From Lentisphaerota bacterium (GTDB lineage: Bacteria > Verrucomicrobiota > Lentisphaeria > Oligosphaerales > Oligosphaeraceae), in the NCBI GenBank assembly GCA_012799755.1, contig JAAZKQ010000354.1:1-7170 (forward strand): a DNA stretch of 7,170 nucleotides, read 5' to 3'. Within the stretch, counting starts at the first letter, position 1; every line of letters begins with the position of its first letter. Below are positions 6,207 to 7,170 of this stretch, in pieces. The notes beneath the pieces are model-generated. The model made no database searches. It saw only the letters and a list, made by a program, of their open reading frames with translations, and was not told where the DNA came from. The translations under genes were made by a program, and so were the position numbers.

Positions 6207-7001
6207 ATGAGCGTAACCGTTGTTGATCAGTACAGCACCCACAGTGGCGACGTCGTCACTATCAAGCTGGTCATTCCGCCAGCCCCCGACTACGCCAGAA
6301 ACATCCGCGGCTTCATCGCTTGGATTGACGCCGAGAACTTCCGCAGCATCACCTCCCGCCTGGCAGGACATTTTCACGATGTCAGCGATGACCGTTACTT
6401 CTTTGCGGAAATTGACGGCGAAATCGTCGGCCAAATGTGGTACGGCTGGGGACGCCACGATCAACCGGTCGCCAACTTTGGGCAGGTCTTCGTCGCCACT
6501 CGCCACCGCAAAAAGGGCATTGCCGAACGGCTCTTCAGCGCATTCAGCAAGCACTACTTTGACAACAGCCCGCCCATTGCGGCTTTCTGCACCACCGGCA
6601 CCGATTGGGTCGTCAATATCTACCGCCCCGCCGGCTTCCGCACCATCGTTCCCAACGCCCCCTGCGGACCGCTTTACTGCCCGAAGCCCGGCCAACCCGA
6701 AACCTTCGATGAGTTTGCCGATAACTTCTACCGCGGACACTGCACCGGGCGCGCCCAAGCCATAGCCGGCACCATGCAATACCGGCACGAAATTGACTGC
6801 GTGCTCAAATTCACCCTGATCCGCAAAGGTCTGCTGCCCGACCCCTTCCCCAGTTTCCAACAGGCCTATTTTGATCACTGTGACGGCAAGGGCGACCTCG
6901 TCGTCTTCCTTTCCACGCAACAACGCCCATTGGGCTGGCGCTTCACCCCCAATGATGACTCAGCCCCGCGCGGCACCATGCACCCCGAGTGCAAAATCTA
7001 G
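6207..7001 (+). CDS. GNAT-family N-acetyltransferase with a C-terminal extension
   Basis: A 264-residue protein. Residues about 45-150 look like a GNAT acyltransferase core: YFFAEIDGEIVGQMW (strand pair before the cofactor site), then GQVFVATRHRKKGIAERLF, where R-x-x-G-I-A (101-106) is the acetyl-CoA pyrophosphate loop, and later NIYRPAGFRTI, the usual Y...GF motif near the end of the fold. The N-terminal 45 residues and roughly 110 C-terminal residues (about 155-264) lie outside the core; I do not recognise the C-terminal part, and its substrate cannot be read from sequence. The start is supported by a purine-rich AGGCAGGA stretch just before the ATG, and the gene follows the fusion gene by 26 bases, so the two are probably co-transcribed. 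No membrane segments or signal peptide are evident. It could modify a sugar, an amino group of a small molecule, or a protein. Confidence 0.82.
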   Translation: MSVTVVDQYSTHSGDVVTIKLVIPPAPDYARNIRGFIAWIDAENFRSITSRLAGHFHDVSDDRYFFAEIDGEIVGQMWYGWGRHDQPVANFGQVFVATRHRKKGIAERLFSAFSKHYFDNSPPIAAFCTTGTDWVVNIYRPAGFRTIVPNAPCGPLYCPKPGQPETFDEFADNFYRGHCTGRAQAIAGTMQYRHEIDCVLKFTLIRKGLLPDPFPSFQQAYFDHCDGKGDLVVFLSTQQRPLGWRFTPNDDSAPRGTMHPECKI

Positions 7002-7032
7002 AGCCCATCCGAAAAATCCCAGGCAGATTCCT

Positions 7033-7105
7033 TTTGCCGTAAGTGCTCTCTTGTCCAGCTTCCCTTAGGCTGTAAAATAGACATACACGCCGTATAAACG
7101 GCAAA
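7033..7105. repeat. Distant 8-bp inverted repeat with a competing short hairpin
   Basis: TTTGCCGT (7033-7040) is the exact reverse complement of ACGGCAAA (7098-7105). Part of the second arm can instead pair with GCCGT at 7089-7093 (loop ATAA, 7094-7097) to form a 5-bp hairpin. The two pairings exclude each other. Short repeats like this can arise by chance, so confidence in function is low. Confidence 0.25.
7051..7078 (+). promoter_or_regulatory. Candidate sigma70-type promoter for a gene beyond the window
   Basis: TTGTCC (7051-7056, 4 of 6 to consensus) and TAAAAT (7073-7078, 5 of 6) are spaced by 16 bases, in an AT-richer stretch after the acetyltransferase stop. A transcript starting near 7085 would run off the window, with the short hairpins at 7089-7102 and 7154-7170 in its leader. 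The match is by eye only. Confidence 0.35.
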
Positions 7106-7153
7106 GAAAAGTTGAGCCTATACCCTCATATATTGACGCCCAGTATCTTGGGG

Positions 7154-7170
7154 TTGTCGCTTGGCGACAA
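7154..7170. repeat. Perfect inverted repeat at the window edge (possible terminator or operator)
   Basis: TTGTCGC (7154-7160) and GCGACAA (7164-7170) form a perfect 7-bp stem with loop TTG, ending exactly at the last base of the window. The stem may continue beyond the edge, since it is preceded by GG. Whether a T-run follows, which would make it the terminator of the upstream genes, cannot be seen. Confidence 0.4.

Overview
The window is a GC-rich, almost entirely plus-strand stretch dominated by bacterial glycogen metabolism. A glycogen debranching enzyme (start probably outside the window) is followed by a small stand-alone glycogen-binding (CBM48-type) protein, an ADP-glucose-type glycogen synthase (GlgA) and a small helical orphan protein that overlaps the end of glgA. 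Downstream are a bifunctional-looking protein that joins an RfaE2-type heptose-phosphate adenylyltransferase domain to a nitroreductase domain, and a GNAT acetyltransferase. An RfaE2-type domain points to a Gram-negative-type cell envelope. The GlgA subtype (extra segment before the K-x-G-G loop), the fused-type debranching enzyme and the free CBM48 protein next to glgA remind me of the Lentisphaerota/Kiritimatiellota/Verrucomicrobiota side of the PVC group. That placement is an impression from protein style, not a search result.

Layout: 3-2441 debranching enzyme; 2442-2614 AT-richer spacer with a plausible sigma70-type promoter and a strong ribosome binding site; 2615-2929 CBM48 protein; 2930-3163 spacer with two hairpins, one of them an 18-bp stem; 3164-4756 glgA; 4743-5093 orphan gene overlapping glgA by 14 bases; 5137-6180 RfaE2-nitroreductase fusion; 6207-7001 GNAT protein; 7002-7170 non-coding tail with a candidate promoter and small inverted repeats, the last of which runs to the window edge.

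How the genes fit together: GlgA extends alpha-1,4-glucan chains from a nucleotide sugar, the debranching enzyme removes alpha-1,6 branch stubs, and the CBM48 protein could attach to the granule and recruit or tune enzymes (inference). The orphan gene may be translated by coupling to glgA. The fusion gene and the GNAT gene follow at short spacing on the same strand and could share a transcript, but no biochemical link to glycogen is evident. I see no RNA genes, transposons, CRISPR arrays or convincing minus-strand genes. The most unusual item is the RfaE2-nitroreductase fusion. The rest is a fairly coherent glycogen locus rather than a clearly new system.
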